Assembly: GCA_029934675.1 (NCBI GenBank)
Contig: JAOZLT010000002.1
Location: 1-26,638, forward strand
Direction: 5' to 3'
Origin: Candidatus Altimarinota bacterium
Lineage (GTDB): Bacteria; Patescibacteriota; Gracilibacteria; UM-FILTER-43-11
DNA length: 26,638 nucleotides
The translations under genes and the position numbers were made by a program. Each line of letters begins with the position of its first letter. Position 1 is the first letter of the stretch. Shown here piece after piece: positions 17,533-25,781 of this stretch. The notes under the pieces are model-generated. The model was not told the origin of the DNA. It was given only the letters and a program-made list of their open reading frames with translations, and did not search any database.

Positions 17533-20500
17533 ATGGCTCTTGAAAGCGGTATGAAAAAATCAGATTCAATTAAATCATCAGGTAAGGAAGTGTTATCTAA
17601 AAGTGAGCTATGTATTATGGTCGCTAATAGCTTTGAAACACTTAAAAGTAATAAGTTATTTTCTAGTGCTCCAAAAACCTTTGAGATGAGGATATTGAAT
17701 GCCGAGCTCAATATTTGGGCGATTATAAATAATATTAGCCAAAGCAATGTTGATGCTGAAAGCTTAAAGGCTATATGTGACTCAATTGATTGGTCCGTCA
17801 ATGATTTAAAATTGAGATTTGAAGGAAATGAGCATGAACTAAGAAATGAGTTAGTATTCAAAATTGTTGAAGATGCTAGAAAAAAGATAAAAGGATTCAT
17901 ACCTCAGGCGCCGGAGAAAGTTGAAAAAGGGGAAGAAATAGATCCTGATAGTCAAAATGAAGAAATTGAAGGTAATAAGGAAAGTGTGGACAGTATAGAA
18001 ACGAATAAACAAAAAGAGCTGACCTACGATGAATTGGTAAACTTTGTATATGAGTGGGAACAAAGAATATCTGGTCTTAACATCAATACTAAATCAACAT
18101 CTCCTAAGTTGCAAAAAGAGTATGATAAAGCTACCACAATAATATACGAGAAACTTGAGGTCTTAGAAAAGATTACGTTAACCGAGTCAAATTTAAAACC
18201 GCTATGCGATTCAATAACTGAACAGTACAAGCGTCTTGAGAGGTCCTTTAAGTCGGATGCTTCTGCATTAGGAAGAGTTAATAATATTAAGACAAAAGTT
18301 AATGAGGCAAGAGGACTTTTTAATGAGTCATTTGCTTTTCCAAAAGCCCTAAAAATAAAAGAGGACATAAGCGATAAAAAGTCGATAGAAACTGTTGCTA
18401 GGAATAATACCAGCTTTGTTAAAGCAATGAGTAGAGCGGGAGTTGAGAGAAGTAAGATTCCTGATAGATTGTCTGAGGTATGTCATAGTATGGCATTGGA
18501 AATGGCAGAATACTTCTATAAACCTTTGGGAACTGATAGAAGTTTAAATCCTGGAAATTGTTTTTCTAAGGATGATGTTGTGATAGCAACAAGAATATTT
18601 GATGATTTTGCACAGTTTGCGAAGAGAGAAGCAAAGAGAATCTCCGGCAATAAGAAATTAACTCATAGCGATTTTTGTGATGAATTTTCTAGGAGCTTAA
18701 GTAAATATAAATTTAGAAAAGTGGGTGGAAAAAAAACAAATATTTATACAGGTTATTTTAGAAAAGGCGTAATTCAATATATTACTTCTTTTATTAAAGA
18801 TATATCAAATCCTAAAGATTTTTTGGATTTGTATAGCCCCATCAAAAGTATTGACTTCGAATATGCTCAAGCATGCATTTTGCAAGAAAAATTTGATTTG
18901 TTTTTAGAGGGTGAAACAGAGGTAATTGATTTTACTAAAAATGAAATTACTTTTATTATTAATAAATACAAAAAATTTAATGGAAATTCAGATTATAAAG
19001 ATTTAAATCAAAAAATTCATCATTTATGTGGAGAATTAAATAGCGTTTATCACGGAGGAATCTCATTTAGAAATGTTCAGAACATTTTGGATGTACTGAA
19101 AGATGAAGGGCTGATGGAAAAAGGTGTTACATTAGAATCATTAATACCTAAAAAAGAATCAGGGCCTGAAGCTGATATTATAGGTGATGTAGAGGAAGAT
19201 GCGATTGATGATAATGAAGGAGGGAATATCGAAGTGTTATCTGAGCTAGGCGGAAGTGAAGATCAATTAGAAAAAATAAGTGAGGAGGGCGTTATCTGCG
19301 ATGGACAACAAGTTGTTGAACAGATTGAAGATGTAAATCCTTCAAATGGTAATGTGGAAGAGGAGGATATTGATGCGCCCGAAGAGGATGGGGTTAGTAT
19401 GAAGAAGGATGAAGCTAGTGAACCTGCCATTACTCCAACTATATTTGGGGATCCTCACAATACGGACGTAGAAGAAAGAAGTTTAGAGGAAAATGGAACT
19501 GATACTAAATTAAGACAGGGGAGTGAAAGTAATAAGGGGGATATCGGAGAAGCCAAAGATTTTGATCTGGAGTCAATTGGAGATATTATTTCTTCAGAGC
19601 TATCGTCAGGCGCAGAGGGCTTCAGCTCATCGGAGGCTACTAGGCTATCTGCCAACTACTTAAGGTTATTTATTAATATTACAAGGCTGGCAATCAAAAA
19701 TCATGAGGTTTTAAATTTAAATACTCAAGAAATTAAAGATAGGATTGAAGGACTTAGACAGTCTCTTGAGAACAAAGTTTTAGAAATTCAGTCTATTGCA
19801 CACAGGCTTGAAGAGTTAAGATCTCAGATTATATTTGTAACAAAATTCGGAAAAGAAATAGATGAAGAAGGGAAACGAGCATTAGAGGAATATATAAGAG
19901 CTAAGGATAGTCTTGATTCATTATTAGAATTTGTTGATATAGATGAGAAAAAAAATCAAATTAAAGAAATCGAAAGGTTTTTAGATTCACTGGGTGACAA
20001 TGCTATTAAAGCAAGAGAGTTTCTTAACTCAAAAGGAGACTTAGGAATAGTTTTAGATGGAATGGAATTACAGGATCTTGTAAGCGAAGATCTTGCAAAT
20101 ATAATTAATCAGGATAATGAGACTCCATTTGGAGTGAAGATATTTGAACTAAAAGAAGCTCTTGAAGAAGTGTTGGATCATATTAAAGATATAAAAGAGC
20201 TTAAATCTGAACACAATAATCTTGGTTCTATATTTTCAGTTGCTTACAGAGAAGCAAAAAAATACCTTGATGTTTTAAATCTAACAGGTAATTTTGAAGT
20301 GCAGGTGGGAACTGGAGAAGTATTAAACAATAACATAGTACCAACCGAAACACGCGAATCACTTGACCCTCTTGAGAAAATTAAGGTAAATATTGATGGT
20401 CGTGAAGTTCAAATAAGGAGAATTAGTGCAGATGCACTACAGATATTGAGTGCTATCCAAAGGGTAAATAATAGTAATAATGAATCTGGACAACATTATT

Positions 20501-20898
20501 CTCGTGGTTCGAATAGGTTGCTTGGGCTTTTAAAAATGATTCGACCAAGTTATGAAAAGTATTATAACAATGAAATTGCCAAAATTATTGAAGATGATCT
20601 TGTATTGATTTCAGATGATTGTTCTGGTAAATCTAAAACTAAAATTGCTCACAAGCTTTTTGAAAGCTCTCAATTTCCATTAATACAATTTAGTATCGGA
20701 CCTGTGGCCTCTGCAAATTTTCCATCTTGTGAATCAAAATTTGCAATAACTTTGAAAGGAATGAGACTTGCTAGAAGTATATATAGTACAGCAGGAGTTG
20801 ACAGTAGGGAGCAAGGAGTTATTGGTAAGGAGATTAAAGATAGAAGGGCAGAAAATGCTTTAAAGAGACAACTAAGAGCTCAAAATAATAGCAAATAA
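17533..20898 (+). CDS. Large helical cytoplasmic protein of unknown function with internal duplication
   Basis: I recognise no family. The 1121-residue protein has no signal peptide or TM segment and is strongly helical and charged. Residues about 22-125 and 164-268 are related copies: SLKAICDSIDWSVNDLKLRFEG matches NLKPLCDSITEQYKRLERSFKS in register, followed by similar Ile/Val-heptad helices ending in DARKK/NEARG. A charged linker rich in Glu/Asp spans 129-163. A folded-looking region at about 285-530 contains HSDFCDEFSRSL and YFRKGVIQYI. An acidic, low-complexity stretch covers about 545-690, coiled-coil-like helices about 715-900, and a basic C-terminal domain about 945-1121 ends in a Lys/Arg-rich tail. 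It could be a scaffold, nucleoid- or cytoskeleton-like protein, but nothing shows it. Own promoter and terminator, no Shine-Dalgarno. It converges on the GHKL gene. Confidence 0.8.
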   Translation: MALESGMKKSDSIKSSGKEVLSKSELCIMVANSFETLKSNKLFSSAPKTFEMRILNAELNIWAIINNISQSNVDAESLKAICDSIDWSVNDLKLRFEGNEHELRNELVFKIVEDARKKIKGFIPQAPEKVEKGEEIDPDSQNEEIEGNKESVDSIETNKQKELTYDELVNFVYEWEQRISGLNINTKSTSPKLQKEYDKATTIIYEKLEVLEKITLTESNLKPLCDSITEQYKRLERSFKSDASALGRVNNIKTKVNEARGLFNESFAFPKALKIKEDISDKKSIETVARNNTSFVKAMSRAGVERSKIPDRLSEVCHSMALEMAEYFYKPLGTDRSLNPGNCFSKDDVVIATRIFDDFAQFAKREAKRISGNKKLTHSDFCDEFSRSLSKYKFRKVGGKKTNIYTGYFRKGVIQYITSFIKDISNPKDFLDLYSPIKSIDFEYAQACILQEKFDLFLEGETEVIDFTKNEITFIINKYKKFNGNSDYKDLNQKIHHLCGELNSVYHGGISFRNVQNILDVLKDEGLMEKGVTLESLIPKKESGPEADIIGDVEEDAIDDNEGGNIEVLSELGGSEDQLEKISEEGVICDGQQVVEQIEDVNPSNGNVEEEDIDAPEEDGVSMKKDEASEPAITPTIFGDPHNTDVEERSLEENGTDTKLRQGSESNKGDIGEAKDFDLESIGDIISSELSSGAEGFSSSEATRLSANYLRLFINITRLAIKNHEVLNLNTQEIKDRIEGLRQSLENKVLEIQSIAHRLEELRSQIIFVTKFGKEIDEEGKRALEEYIRAKDSLDSLLEFVDIDEKKNQIKEIERFLDSLGDNAIKAREFLNSKGDLGIVLDGMELQDLVSEDLANIINQDNETPFGVKIFELKEALEEVLDHIKDIKELKSEHNNLGSIFSVAYREAKKYLDVLNLTGNFEVQVGTGEVLNNNIVPTETRESLDPLEKIKVNIDGREVQIRRISADALQILSAIQRVNNSNNESGQHYSRGSNRLLGLLKMIRPSYEKYYNNEIAKIIEDDLVLISDDCSGKSKTKIAHKLFESSQFPLIQFSIGPVASANFPSCESKFAITLKGMRLARSIYSTAGVDSREQGVIGKEIKDRRAENALKRQLRAQNNSK

Positions 20899-20908
20899 AT
20901 ATCATGTT

Positions 20909-20940
20909 AAAGAGCCCGAGACTTTCGTCTCGGGCTCTTT
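20909..20940. terminator. Bidirectional terminator, 14-bp perfect stem
   Basis: AAAGAGCCCGAGAC (20909-20922), loop TTTC, GTCTCGGGCTCTTT (20927-20940). It serves the convergent 1121-residue gene and the GHKL gene, and marks the low-GC/high-GC boundary. Confidence 0.95.
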
Positions 20941-20970
20941 TGTTATGTTAAAAAAATCAACGGCTAGTCT

Positions 20971-23061
20971 TTACTGCTCGGTCAGACTCCTCCTCTCGAT
21001 GTAGTCCTTCTTGATCTCGACCATGCGGTTAGCGAACTCCACTCCGTGCATGCTGGTGCCATCCTCGATGAGGCCGCGGATGTGAGCCACGACCATGTAG
21101 TTGAACACCTCCATCACGAACGCCAGAGTGGCGGCCTTCCCCTTGGTGCCCTTCAGGAGCAAGTCCAGGCCGATCAGGATGGGGTGACCCATGCCGACCC
21201 GCAGGACGTCAAACAGCATCACCTTGCCACCTTTCTTGGTGACTTTCTTGCCATCTCGGATCCTGGCGACCGCCGAGGTACTCGACTCAGAGATCTGGAT
21301 GAAGTAGTACTTCTCCTCGATCTTGACCCAACCCTCATTGGTCTTCATGGCGCGGATCACATCGAAATTCGCAACGTAATCCTTATCAGTCTTCAGGTCG
21401 TGAGCTATCAAAGTCTCGGTGGAAAGGGGTGCGCCCTTACCGACCACGACCGTCGTGGACCTTGCCTTGGACCGCATCAGCCTGATGTGGGGAGAGTTCC
21501 CCTTCAATCGCCAGGAGATGTTGCCAGATGTGGCGTTGATGTTTCGAATCCGAAACTCGTGGCTGGCACCTCTGGGGATATCCACTCCCTGTGGCGAGAC
21601 GATGGGGATAACCTGACGAACGATATTTATGTACAAGGTTCGGCAGATTGTGGGATCCTTAATATCCGCAACCGTGAGCTTAAAAGCCTTCTTGCTACAC
21701 TGGTTGCCGGCAATGAATGTAACAGAACGCCCCATTTTCCGGTTCAACTGTCCGCCGGAATTGCTGTCTTCCCAGCAAAATCGACCGCTCGTACCCTTGG
21801 TGGAGACGATCTTAAACGTCTCTTTCTCACCAGGGCGGAGGGTAACCGTCGTGGGGGAGACCCGCAAAGTGGGTTCCTTACGATCCTTGGGATTCTTGTC
21901 AGAGGTATCGACGCCACCGGGCCCGAAGCCCAGATCATCATCGATTCCGCGAACGACGCTCGGGTCGAAGTCCCACGCCGGGTTGATGTGTGAACATAAG
22001 TTCTCCAGGAGTTGTTCCTTTGCCTTCTCACTGGTCTTGACAGCGACCTTCTTCTGCGCCATCTCTACCAGAGGAAGAACCTTCTCCCTCAAGAACCTGA
22101 TGAAGTTCATCCGAAGACCCTTGCCTTCCACCTCGTAGAATCTGCTAACGAGGCAGTCGGAAGAAGTGGATCGGAAATAGTTTAGATCCGGCACGAAGAT
22201 CGTACCGCACATGTTTTGGGCCAGGAGTTCCCGAGGGAACAATTCTTTTTCCTCTAGTCTCGGCAGAGTTTCATAGACCTCCATGAGACTACAGATTTTG
22301 TTGTAGCCACCAACCGAAATTCGGTCGAGGTGACCAGGTTTTTCCGGGAAGACAATCTCGACCTGCTGCTGTCCAGCAAGGTAGTCGACTTCCATTGTCT
22401 CCTCGATACCACCGAAGAGCACGTCCCTCTCGGCCAGCTTGATGTTGTTGACCCTCACACACCTTGCGATGCTGGGGTTCATTCGCTTGGCCAAGTTGGC
22501 GATAATGTACTTGCTGCTGGGGATCTTCTTCCAGTCAACAATCTTGTCCAGTCTGATGACACTTCCGGTTCCGTCGATCGTGACCCACTTGGGCTTACGA
22601 GCAACATCCTCGATGCTGACGTCGGGCTCATCACCCTTGTCGATTGAAGCTAGAAAGATGTTATCGTCGTAAACCATCCTGACACACTTCGGGTAATCCT
22701 CCGATGCGGTAAAGACGACAATCCGCTTGCAAACGCCAAAGGCGTGCTTGCTCCCAGTGCCGTGCTGTCCGATGGTGTCTCGGCGCTCCTGCTTGTGCTC
22801 GTTGTGCACGTCGACGAAAGCGTCAAAGTCCTCTTCCGAGAATCCCTTGCCGTTGTCCGTCAGCAGGATGAATCCGTTGTCCTTTCCCCTGTCAACGATC
22901 CTGATATGGAGCTTGAGGGGGCGGTCGGTTCGGCGCGCGTCGAAGCCGTTCTCCAGAAGCTGGAGAAGGATACCCAAAAAGGAAATCTTTCCGGGGTTGA
23001 CGATGCCGTCCTTGATTCTTCTTGCGTTGATTTTCGCCTTGAAAGTTCTTTTCTTGGACAT
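20971..23061 (-). CDS. GHKL (HSP90/MORC-type) ATPase with two Ig-like domains
   Basis: A 696-residue protein. The Bergerat ATP-binding fold is clear: N box LLENGFDA (Asn38, residues 35-42), G1 box DNGKGF (69-74) and G2 box GQHGTGSKHA (98-107), followed by a transducer-like region to about 350. In MutL, Hsp90 and MORC the catalytic Glu is four residues before the N-box Asn. Here that position is Gln34, so ATP hydrolysis may be altered. Residues about 400-585 form two Ig-like (Big_2/BACON-like) domains (LRVSPTTVTLRPGEKETF and IVSPQGVDIPRGASHEF). A roughly 110-residue C-terminal helical domain follows. No signal peptide is present, so it is probably cytosolic. It has a good Shine-Dalgarno (GGAGGA, 6 nt before ATG) and lies 35 bp after the HTH-repeat gene, so the two look co-transcribed. 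Its GC is far above its neighbours, and it is probably horizontally acquired. The function is unknown; a DNA-, chaperone- or defence-related role is speculation. Confidence 0.85.
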   Translation of the reverse strand: MSKKRTFKAKINARRIKDGIVNPGKISFLGILLQLLENGFDARRTDRPLKLHIRIVDRGKDNGFILLTDNGKGFSEEDFDAFVDVHNEHKQERRDTIGQHGTGSKHAFGVCKRIVVFTASEDYPKCVRMVYDDNIFLASIDKGDEPDVSIEDVARKPKWVTIDGTGSVIRLDKIVDWKKIPSSKYIIANLAKRMNPSIARCVRVNNIKLAERDVLFGGIEETMEVDYLAGQQQVEIVFPEKPGHLDRISVGGYNKICSLMEVYETLPRLEEKELFPRELLAQNMCGTIFVPDLNYFRSTSSDCLVSRFYEVEGKGLRMNFIRFLREKVLPLVEMAQKKVAVKTSEKAKEQLLENLCSHINPAWDFDPSVVRGIDDDLGFGPGGVDTSDKNPKDRKEPTLRVSPTTVTLRPGEKETFKIVSTKGTSGRFCWEDSNSGGQLNRKMGRSVTFIAGNQCSKKAFKLTVADIKDPTICRTLYINIVRQVIPIVSPQGVDIPRGASHEFRIRNINATSGNISWRLKGNSPHIRLMRSKARSTTVVVGKGAPLSTETLIAHDLKTDKDYVANFDVIRAMKTNEGWVKIEEKYYFIQISESSTSAVARIRDGKKVTKKGGKVMLFDVLRVGMGHPILIGLDLLLKGTKGKAATLAFVMEVFNYMVVAHIRGLIEDGTSMHGVEFANRMVEIKKDYIERRSLTEQ

Positions 23062-23067
23062 TGTGAA

Positions 23068-23073
23068 TCCTCC
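23068..23073 (-). promoter_or_regulatory. Strong ribosome-binding site of the GHKL gene
   Basis: GGAGGA, 6 nt before the ATG at 23061. Resident genes in the window have no comparable site, so it fixes this start and supports a foreign origin. Confidence 0.88.
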
Positions 23074-23096
23074 ATGATTCGCTGAAAAGTTCCGAG

Positions 23097-24275
23097 TTAT
23101 CGTTTCAAATGGATTCCGAGTCGTACTCTGAGGCTCGCTAGTGACTGAGCTGCCTTGAAAGGCAATTCATCTCTGCAAACTTCTAGAGCTAGATACAGTT
23201 CATCTATTTCGTCACCAAGTTCCCGAAGGACCTTAATCCTTTCGCTGGAATCCTCGATTTGAGCGAAAACGAAGATACGCCTTCGCAGTTCTTGGATTAG
23301 AAGCTTGGTATCATTGATTTCAGGGTTGTACACAGTTCCCTTCAAATGCATGAAAGAGTCAGCGGAAACGACAAAGTTTACCTTGCCCTTTCCCCGCTTA
23401 CCGACATCAGCTTCTCCTGAAAGGATTTTACTGAGGTCGGAACTAGTAGCAACTTGCTTGTCTACATCCCGACTTTCCTGGGTCGGTCCTGCGCGAGGAG
23501 GAGACATCTTTTTGCGTTTGTCTCCCGTTTCACACTTGGCGTCTGGGACGCTACCGTTAGCCAAATAAAGCGCAAGGCTTTTGGGTGGTGCAGCAGTTTC
23601 CCGATCTAGAGCTTCCTGTTCCCTATCGGTTATAGGTTTGAAGCTAGAATCTTTGATGAGTATGAGCAAGCGGGCAAGAAGAGTGGCATATGGGCGAAAG
23701 CCCTTGCTGACCCTTTGCACTGATCGCTTGTCGTACTCTAGGATTCTCCCAAGTTGAGCAAAGGAAAGGCCACTATTGGCCTTAAACTCAAGAAGCGCAG
23801 CTTTAGAAGCTGAATCATTTTCTCGATTGACCATAGTTTCCCCTCCTTTCTTGTTAGTTGGGGTGTTTGATTGTTTGTTAGGAGGTTCCTTAATTGTCTC
23901 CTCCGGATCATCCGTAGAGACTAATACAGCCTCTTCAGCCTTCTGATCTAGGGTTAACTTCTTTGGAATTGGAGGTGGGACCACATTGTTTTCCATGTAA
24001 CCCCTGAGATTAGAGGGTGGATTATCCATTTCTTGTTCGAAGATTGAAAACTCATCGTTACGTATGGGCGCAAAAGCCTCATCCTCGGTAAGGATATAAA
24101 GGCGAGCACGCAGTTTTGAGTAGATTCTCATGCCCTTCACAAGGCTCGTGAAAATTGATGGGTCGTAATCAAGGATTCTGCCAAGCTCAGTCCTAGTGAG
24201 ACTAGCAAGTGCCAAAAACTTAGTTAAGGCATGCAGAATCACAGAACCGTTTGGCTTCTGCTTGTTTTCTTCCAT
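23097..24275 (-). CDS. Two-copy HTH-like DNA-binding regulator, paired with the GHKL gene
   Basis: A 392-residue protein, starting at the ATG at 24275, which has AGGAG 8 nt upstream. The earlier in-frame ATG at 24305 lacks an RBS. Residues about 14-98 and 158-245 are paralogous domains sharing the pattern TxLGRILxYDxSxxxxVxKGxRxYxxLxARLxIL, then DxxFxPI and a PPxxLxxYxxNxxVP tail. The phrase SGLSFAQLGRILEYDKRSVQRVSKG looks like an XRE/Cro-type helix-turn-helix. A Lys/Pro-rich linker joins them (102-147), and the C-terminal about 110 residues are helical. It is probably a transcriptional regulator of its own operon. The linker phrase KKGGET is the translation of a Shine-Dalgarno (AGGAGG) 7 nt before an internal ATG (23834), so a shorter 246-residue product is likely. 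GC is higher than in resident genes. Confidence 0.78.
   Translation of the reverse strand: MEENKQKPNGSVILHALTKFLALASLTRTELGRILDYDPSIFTSLVKGMRIYSKLRARLYILTEDEAFAPIRNDEFSIFEQEMDNPPSNLRGYMENNVVPPPIPKKLTLDQKAEEAVLVSTDDPEETIKEPPNKQSNTPTNKKGGETMVNRENDSASKAALLEFKANSGLSFAQLGRILEYDKRSVQRVSKGFRPYATLLARLLILIKDSSFKPITDREQEALDRETAAPPKSLALYLANGSVPDAKCETGDKRKKMSPPRAGPTQESRDVDKQVATSSDLSKILSGEADVGKRGKGKVNFVVSADSFMHLKGTVYNPEINDTKLLIQELRRRIFVFAQIEDSSERIKVLRELGDEIDELYLALEVCRDELPFKAAQSLASLRVRLGIHLKR
23832..23847 (-). promoter_or_regulatory. Internal ribosome-binding site and start within the HTH gene
   Basis: AGGAGG (23847-23842), then GGAAACT and ATG (23834-23832), in frame. It is one of the best ribosome-binding sites in the window and opens exactly at the second HTH copy. 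This suggests either a translational isoform or a fusion of two former genes. Confidence 0.7.
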
Positions 24276-24330
24276 GGTGTTTTCTCCTATATCTTTCGAA
24301 ATCATTGTTTGGTTGTTATATAACTAGCCA

Positions 24331-24344
24331 TTCATTTTAATGAA
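24331..24344. promoter_or_regulatory. Palindromic site in the leader of the HTH-GHKL cassette (candidate operator)
   Basis: TTCATT-TT-AATGAA arms, with additional AGCCATT/AATGGCT arms nearby (24325-24331 and about 24386-24392). It lies about 55 bp before the HTH start and downstream of its promoter, and could be an autoregulatory site. Confidence 0.35.
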
Positions 24345-24410
24345 CATCTTCTGAGGGAGCCAAATGCACATTACATATGACAAAAATGGCTATAAACTCA
24401 AAAGGTGTAA

Positions 24411-24439
24411 ATTCTAGTACAAAAATCGTAATTTGTCAA
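24411..24439 (-). promoter_or_regulatory. Promoter of the HTH-GHKL cassette
   Basis: On the minus strand TTGACA (24439-24434), exactly 17 bp, then TAGAAT (24416-24411). Predicted start near 24404 with a leader of about 130 nt to the ATG at 24275. Confidence 0.75.
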
Positions 24440-24472
24440 CCTTATTTTGCTCTAAAAATATAACTGATATAT

Positions 24473-24501
24473 TTGACATGAATCATTTCACCACTGACAA
24501 T
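24473..24501 (+). promoter_or_regulatory. Candidate promoter of the EamA gene
   Basis: TTGACA (24473-24478), 17 bp, then GACAAT (24496-24501). The -10 is weak and a TAAAAT nearby (24512-24517) is an alternative. Confidence 0.4.
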
Positions 24502-24543
24502 GAATCTAGCATAAAATAGTAAATAGTAATTAGTAAATACAAA

Positions 24544-25446
24544 ATGAACTCTTGGCTTTTCTTCGCATTATTGGCGCCCCTACTGTGGGCATTTACAAAT
24601 ATTTTCGATGGTGCTCTCCGTCGACATTTTATAAAATCCGATTTTGCTCTTACATGGATAGCTGCTGTAAGCAGACTGCCGTTTGTAATTATATTTTTCT
24701 GGATAGGAGGATTTGAGATACCTGCATTGCCTGTACTGCTGCTTATGTTTTTAGGAGGAATGCTTTGGACTGGCCCAATGGCGCTTTATTTTAAAGCTAT
24801 TGAATTCGAAGAACCAAGCAGAGTTGCTCTTTTACTTCAAATGATGCCGATTTTTACTCTGTTAATAGCATATTTATTACTGGGTGAAACCTTAAGTACA
24901 ATCCAAGCGATTGCATTTGGAATTCTAATAACTGCTGGTGTGTTAGCAGCAATAAAACAAACTGGTAAAGGATGGCATTTCAGCAAGGCATTTGTCCTCG
25001 TTCTAATAGCCGGATTGTTATGGGCATTTTCGGATGTTTTATTTAAGAAATTCGAACTCGTTTTTAGTAATTTTTTCGCTGCTTTTGCAATTTATTTCTT
25101 TGGAAGCTTTCTTGTCTCTATCTTTTCAATGTTCAATAAAAAAGGACGTAAAAGTATCTTAAGTTATTTCAGTAATCTACCTATTCGAGCATGGCTGATG
25201 TTAATTGGTTCAATGCTTGCAGGTATTTGCGGTTCAATATCTTTCGCGTATGCGCTTACGCTCGGAAAAGCCTCACTTACCGCAGTAATCATAGGCGCTC
25301 AGCCCCTTATCGTATTCATTCTCGGGCTCTTATTTGCCAGATTTATCTCAGAAATACGAAAGGAAGATACGAGCAAGAATGCCTTGATACTTAAAGCTAT
25401 ATCTTTCGGTTTGGTAATTGTTGGATTGGTAGTTTTGGAGATTTAA
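24544..25446 (+). CDS. EamA-family (DMT superfamily) transporter
   Basis: A 300-residue membrane protein of typical family length with about ten TM helices in two homologous halves. The first half starts LLWAFTNIFDGALRRHF (about residues 13-29). The second has the matching LLWAFSDVLFKKFE (about 158-171). The diagnostic segment EPSRVALLLQMMPIFTLLIAYLLLGETL lies at the end of the first half, and its counterpart KASLTAVIIGAQPLIVFILGLLF is in the second. EamA proteins move amino acids, nucleotides or metabolites, usually as exporters. The substrate cannot be read from the sequence. No Shine-Dalgarno precedes the ATG. It is divergent from the HTH-GHKL cassette and has resident-like low GC. Confidence 0.88.
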   Translation: MNSWLFFALLAPLLWAFTNIFDGALRRHFIKSDFALTWIAAVSRLPFVIIFFWIGGFEIPALPVLLLMFLGGMLWTGPMALYFKAIEFEEPSRVALLLQMMPIFTLLIAYLLLGETLSTIQAIAFGILITAGVLAAIKQTGKGWHFSKAFVLVLIAGLLWAFSDVLFKKFELVFSNFFAAFAIYFFGSFLVSIFSMFNKKGRKSILSYFSNLPIRAWLMLIGSMLAGICGSISFAYALTLGKASLTAVIIGAQPLIVFILGLLFARFISEIRKEDTSKNALILKAISFGLVIVGLVVLEI

Positions 25447-25478
25447 AGCTCAGCCTAAACACCATAACCTTACTACCG

Positions 25479-25546
25479 TTGTCATCCCCAATCCTCCTTT
25501 TGTCATCCCCAATTCTCCTTTTGTTATTCCCGACCCCAATCGGGAA
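25479..25546. repeat. 21-bp tandem repeat followed by a small hairpin
   Basis: Units 25479-25499 and 25500-25520 (TTGTCATCCCCAAT...) differ at one base. A third degenerate unit runs into TTCCCGA/TCGGGAA (25527-25533 and 25540-25546, loop CCCCAA), which may act as a weak terminator for the EamA gene. Confidence 0.75.
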
Positions 25547-25591
25547 TCTAGTTAAAAAGTTTGCATAAATATTGTATTACACAAACACTAG

Positions 25592-25635
25592 ATCTCCGAT
25601 AGGGCCTGCCTTTGTCGGTAGGCAGGCTCGGAGAT
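25592..25635. repeat. Long palindromic intergenic hairpin
   Basis: ATCTCCGA (25592-25599) with TCGGAGAT (25628-25635), and inner GCCTGCC (25604-25610) with GGCAGGC (25621-25627). It is followed by purine-rich GGAGATGATG-like repeats to about 25678. The spacer 25636-25750 also holds GGCGGA/TCCGCC arms (25714-25719 and 25732-25737). A fragment GGCGGGCAGGCA at 7279-7290 resembles its arm. Looks like a REP/palindromic repeat. Confidence 0.7.
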
Positions 25636-25750
25636 GATGATGGAGATGAAGCTTGGAGATAATGATGGAGGGGAGGGGTTGTTTAGTCCGTACTTCTCGC
25701 TACATAGGGAAGAGGCGGACCAAATGAATGATCCGCCCCAAGAAATTTGA

Positions 25751-25774
25751 ACCGACAGAACGTAGTCTGTCAGT
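25751..25774 (-). terminator. Hairpin just 3' of the interrupted tRNA
   Basis: In the minus-strand RNA ACTGACAGA pairs with TCTGTCGGT (nine pairs, one G-U) around CTACGT, starting 7 nt after the tRNA discriminator base. There is no U-run directly after it, so it is a terminator or processing signal. Confidence 0.45.
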
Positions 25775-25781
25775 TACTTAG

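Noticed and set aside
21046..21993. A 315-codon plus-strand frame opposite the GHKL gene, and several shorter ones
   Set aside because: Antisense frames are common in high-GC genes. The sequence shows no domain, and the GHKL frame has clear motifs and an RBS.
24275..24305. HTH gene starting at ATG 24305
   Set aside because: The ATG at 24275 has AGGAG at ideal spacing, and the ten extra codons contain that SD.
3..25446. UGA reassigned to glycine, as in some Gracilibacteria
   Set aside because: No gene called here ends in TGA, which drew attention, but all genes have full family lengths with no internal TGA, so the standard code fits.
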